Source: Sphingopyxis sp. YR583
GTDB lineage: Bacteria > Pseudomonadota > Alphaproteobacteria > Sphingomonadales > Sphingomonadaceae
DNA: 64,000 bases
Direction: 5' to 3'
Assembly (NCBI RefSeq): GCF_900108295.1
Contig: NZ_FNWK01000005.1
Location: 62,001-126,000 of the forward strand
Shown here: positions 62,032 through 64,000 of the stretch, one piece after another
How positions within the stretch are numbered: the stretch's first letter is position 1
How the letters are laid out: every line of letters begins with the position of its first letter
Notes under the pieces: generated by a model
What the model saw: only the letters and a program-made list of their open reading frames with translations
What the model was told of the DNA's origin: nothing
The model's database searches: none
Made by a program: the position numbers and the translations under genes

Positions 62032-64000
62032 TCATTTTGCCGCAGGCGGGCAAGGCAGATTTTCGCCGACCGCCTCGACATTCGTATTCAGCAGCGTCGC
62101 GGCGAACCCCTTGTCGCTCGCGATTGAGGCGGCATAGTCGACCTGTCGCAGATTGGCGCCCGCGTCGGCGAAGCAGCGCAGCGGCACCTTGATCGTCGCA
62201 ACCTGTCCCTTGGGCGCCGCCTTGACCAGCGCCGAGATGTCGAACGCCTTGCCGCCGAGCGCGAGGCTGACCGGCGCGCTGCCGATCGCATCGATCCGCC
62301 AGTCGACGCGCAGCGCGAAACTGTTGTTGAGCTGGCGCGACAGGTCGGCATAGGGGCCGGTCAATTCGAGTGTCGCCGGGCCGCTCCAGATGAAGGACTT
62401 GCCATCCTCCTGCGCGCGCACGTCGACCGAGCGCGCCGCGATCATGCCGCCGGGGCTCGCGATCGGCGCGGATTCGACCGGGCGTTTGCCGCCCGCGTCG
62501 GTGATCGAAAGCACCCACGGCGCCCGCGCGCGGCCGCCCGAGAAGAAATTCTCGACGTTCAGCGCCGCCGCGATGTCGACGCCCAACTCCTCCGAAAGCT
62601 GCGGAACCGTCGTGCTCGCACCATATTTCAGACCATATCCGACCGGGAACTGCGGCTTTTCGACCGGCGAGCGCGCATCCGACGGCCAGGCGAAGGGCAG
62701 CGTTCCGGTGAAGGCGCGCGGCGTTTTGCCATCCTTGCCCGCGACGAGCACATCGGCGACGCCGACACCCTGCGATCCTGGCAGCCAGCCCGCGACGAAC
62801 GCGTCGGCAGCGTTGATCTCCGGATTGGTGAACATCGGGCGCCCCGACAGGAACAGAGCGACCACCGGGATACCCGCGGCCTTCAGCTTCTTGAGCGTCG
62901 CAAGGTCGGTCGCCTCGGTCGGCTGATAGTCGAGCGTCGCGACATCGCCCTGAAATTCGGCATAGGGTGCCTCGCCGAACACGACGATCGCGACGTCGGG
63001 TTTTTCCTTGTACACGCCGCCATCGGACAAGGTCGCGACACCGCCCGCATCGCGCACCGACTTGTTCAGCGCCTCCCAGATCGTCTGACCGTTCGGGAAA
63101 TCGTCGTGGGTGACATCGGTCCCCTGCCAACTGATCGTCCAGCCGCCCGACTGGATAGCCATGCTGTCGGCCGCGGGGCCGGTGACGAGGACGCGTGCGC
63201 CGGGCTTGATCGGCAGCACGCTGCCATTATTCTTGAGCAGGACGAGCGACTTCGCGACCGCTTCGCGCGCGACCGCAAGATGGTCCGGCGAGCCCACTGG
63301 CTTGACGATGCTGCGATCGACATGCCCCTCGGGGAACAGGCCGAGCTTGTACTTCACGCGCAGGATACGGCGCACCGCATCGTCGAGCCGCGCCGCCGAT
63401 ATGGTGCCGTCCTTCGCATGTTTCAGCGTGCTCTCGTACAGCCCCTTCCAGCTGTCGGGCGCCATGAACATATCCAGCCCGGCATTGATCGATTGCGCGC
63501 AATCGGTGACGCTGCATCCCGCAACCTGTCCGTGCCCGTTCCAGTCGCCGACAACAAAGCCCTCAAAGCCCATTTTCTGCTTGAGGGCGTCGGTCAGCAG
63601 CCCCTTGTTGCCGTGGTGCTTGATGCCCTGCCAGCTCGAAAAGCTGGCCATCACGGTCAGCGCGCCCGCATCGATCGCGGCGGGATAGCCCATCGCGTGT
63701 TTCGCAATCAGTTCCTTTTCGTCGATCCTGGCATCGCCCTGATCCTTGCCCTCGAACGTCCCGCCATCGGCAAGGAAATGCTTCGCCGTCGCAGCGACAT
63801 GCTGCGGACCAACGGTCTTGCCCGCGACCAGCCGCCCCTGCAGCCCGATCACCATCGCCTTGGCATATTCGGCGATCAGCTTGGGATCGGCGGCATAGCC
63901 TTCATAGCTGCGGCCCCAGCGCAGATCCTGCGGCACCGCCAGGGTCGGGGCAAAGGTCCATTCAATCCCGCTCCCGGCGATTTCGGCGGCCGTCACGGCG
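62032..64000 (-). CDS. Glycoside hydrolase family 3 beta-glucosidase (5' end outside window)
   Basis: 656 codons visible, stop at 62032; the N-terminal part lies beyond 64000. GH3 barrel with TFAPTLAVPQDLRWGRSYEG, VAATAKHFLADGG and the catalytic nucleophile Asp in GFVVGDWNGHGQVAG; then the GH3 C-terminal domain (LARE..AKSLVLLKNNGSVLPI, VLFLSGRPMF-like VALFLSGRPMFTNPEIN) and an extra C-terminal beta domain (about the last 180 residues) as in ExoP/CdxA-type exo-1,3/1,4-beta-glucanases. Periplasmic enzyme, in an operon with the FucP-type permease. Confidence 0.93.
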   Translation of the reverse strand, partial: AVTAAEIAGSGIEWTFAPTLAVPQDLRWGRSYEGYAADPKLIAEYAKAMVIGLQGRLVAGKTVGPQHVAATAKHFLADGGTFEGKDQGDARIDEKELIAKHAMGYPAAIDAGALTVMASFSSWQGIKHHGNKGLLTDALKQKMGFEGFVVGDWNGHGQVAGCSVTDCAQSINAGLDMFMAPDSWKGLYESTLKHAKDGTISAARLDDAVRRILRVKYKLGLFPEGHVDRSIVKPVGSPDHLAVAREAVAKSLVLLKNNGSVLPIKPGARVLVTGPAADSMAIQSGGWTISWQGTDVTHDDFPNGQTIWEALNKSVRDAGGVATLSDGGVYKEKPDVAIVVFGEAPYAEFQGDVATLDYQPTEATDLATLKKLKAAGIPVVALFLSGRPMFTNPEINAADAFVAGWLPGSQGVGVADVLVAGKDGKTPRAFTGTLPFAWPSDARSPVEKPQFPVGYGLKYGASTTVPQLSEELGVDIAAALNVENFFSGGRARAPWVLSITDAGGKRPVESAPIASPGGMIAARSVDVRAQEDGKSFIWSGPATLELTGPYADLSRQLNNSFALRVDWRIDAIGSAPVSLALGGKAFDISALVKAAPKGQVATIKVPLRCFADAGANLRQVDYAASIASDKGFAATLLNTNVEAVGENLPCPPAAK

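Noticed and set aside
60685..62127. 480-codon plus-strand frame opposite the sugar permease
   Set aside because: Antisense shadow of a clear MFS transporter; composition extremely Arg/Asp/Gln-rich, not protein-like.

Overview
The window looks like a chromosomal segment of a GC-rich alphaproteobacterium of the order Sphingomonadales, most likely Sphingopyxis or a close relative. This rests on protein character and gene order: eno-ftsB-pdhA-pdhB, lon next to hupB, dnaX-ybaB close to the SRP RNA gene, rpiB-glyA-nrdR, a DUF4170 protein, and a TonB-dependent receptor with sphingomonad-style flanks. I see no insertion sequence, prophage, CRISPR array or rRNA. Genes are densely packed and many are joined by 1-4 base start/stop overlaps.

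Positions 1-15,000 hold the pyruvate dehydrogenase E1 genes, ftsB, enolase, a four-gene cassette of small stress/envelope-type proteins (DUF883-like and holin-X-like), a DUF4170 protein, an NDUFS4-like complex I subunit, the helicase HrpB, a polyprenyl diphosphate synthase, a chorismate mutase, a glutathione transferase and a PepSY/response-regulator/histidine-kinase group. Positions 15,000-29,000 are housekeeping: tRNA-Val, hupB, lon, ybaB-dnaX, SRP RNA, a cysteine desulfurase-ferredoxin-class A beta-lactamase operon, rpiB-glyA-nrdR, an rRNA/tRNA methyltransferase, a second chorismate mutase and a stand-alone rpsD with a strong leader hairpin. Positions 29,000-36,200 carry two exported peptidases, the agmatine-to-putrescine pair aguA/aguB, a nitrobindin-like protein and a double PilZ protein. 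Positions 36,800-40,800 carry an SsuABC-type importer and a dicarboxylate symporter gene broken by a frameshift.

The most striking region is 40,774-48,288, eight co-directional genes, the first six joined by five successive 4-base overlaps. In transcription order they are an aromatic amino acid hydroxylase, tryptophan 2,3-dioxygenase, kynurenine formamidase, kynureninase, a nitrilase-superfamily enzyme, a gentisate-dioxygenase-like cupin, an FAH-family hydrolase and maleate isomerase. There is no kynurenine 3-monooxygenase and no anthranilate dioxygenase. I propose that the operon encodes complete tryptophan breakdown through 5-hydroxylated intermediates: Trp to 5-hydroxytryptophan, 5-hydroxykynurenine, 5-hydroxyanthranilate, ring cleavage to maleamylpyruvate, then maleamate, maleate and fumarate. 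The hydroxylase has Leu where phenylalanine hydroxylases carry a specificity Trp just before the iron-ligand Glu, which fits a changed substrate. An Lrp/AsnC regulator (KynR-like) is divergent.

Downstream lie an AraC regulator, an esterase-PaiB-acetylpolyamine amidohydrolase operon, a TonB-dependent receptor, an exported prolyl oligopeptidase, a TauE/ATP-grasp pair, a diguanylate cyclase, and a FucP-type sugar permease with a GH3 beta-glucosidase that runs off the end. Functions are assigned by reading motifs in translated sequence; no database search was run.
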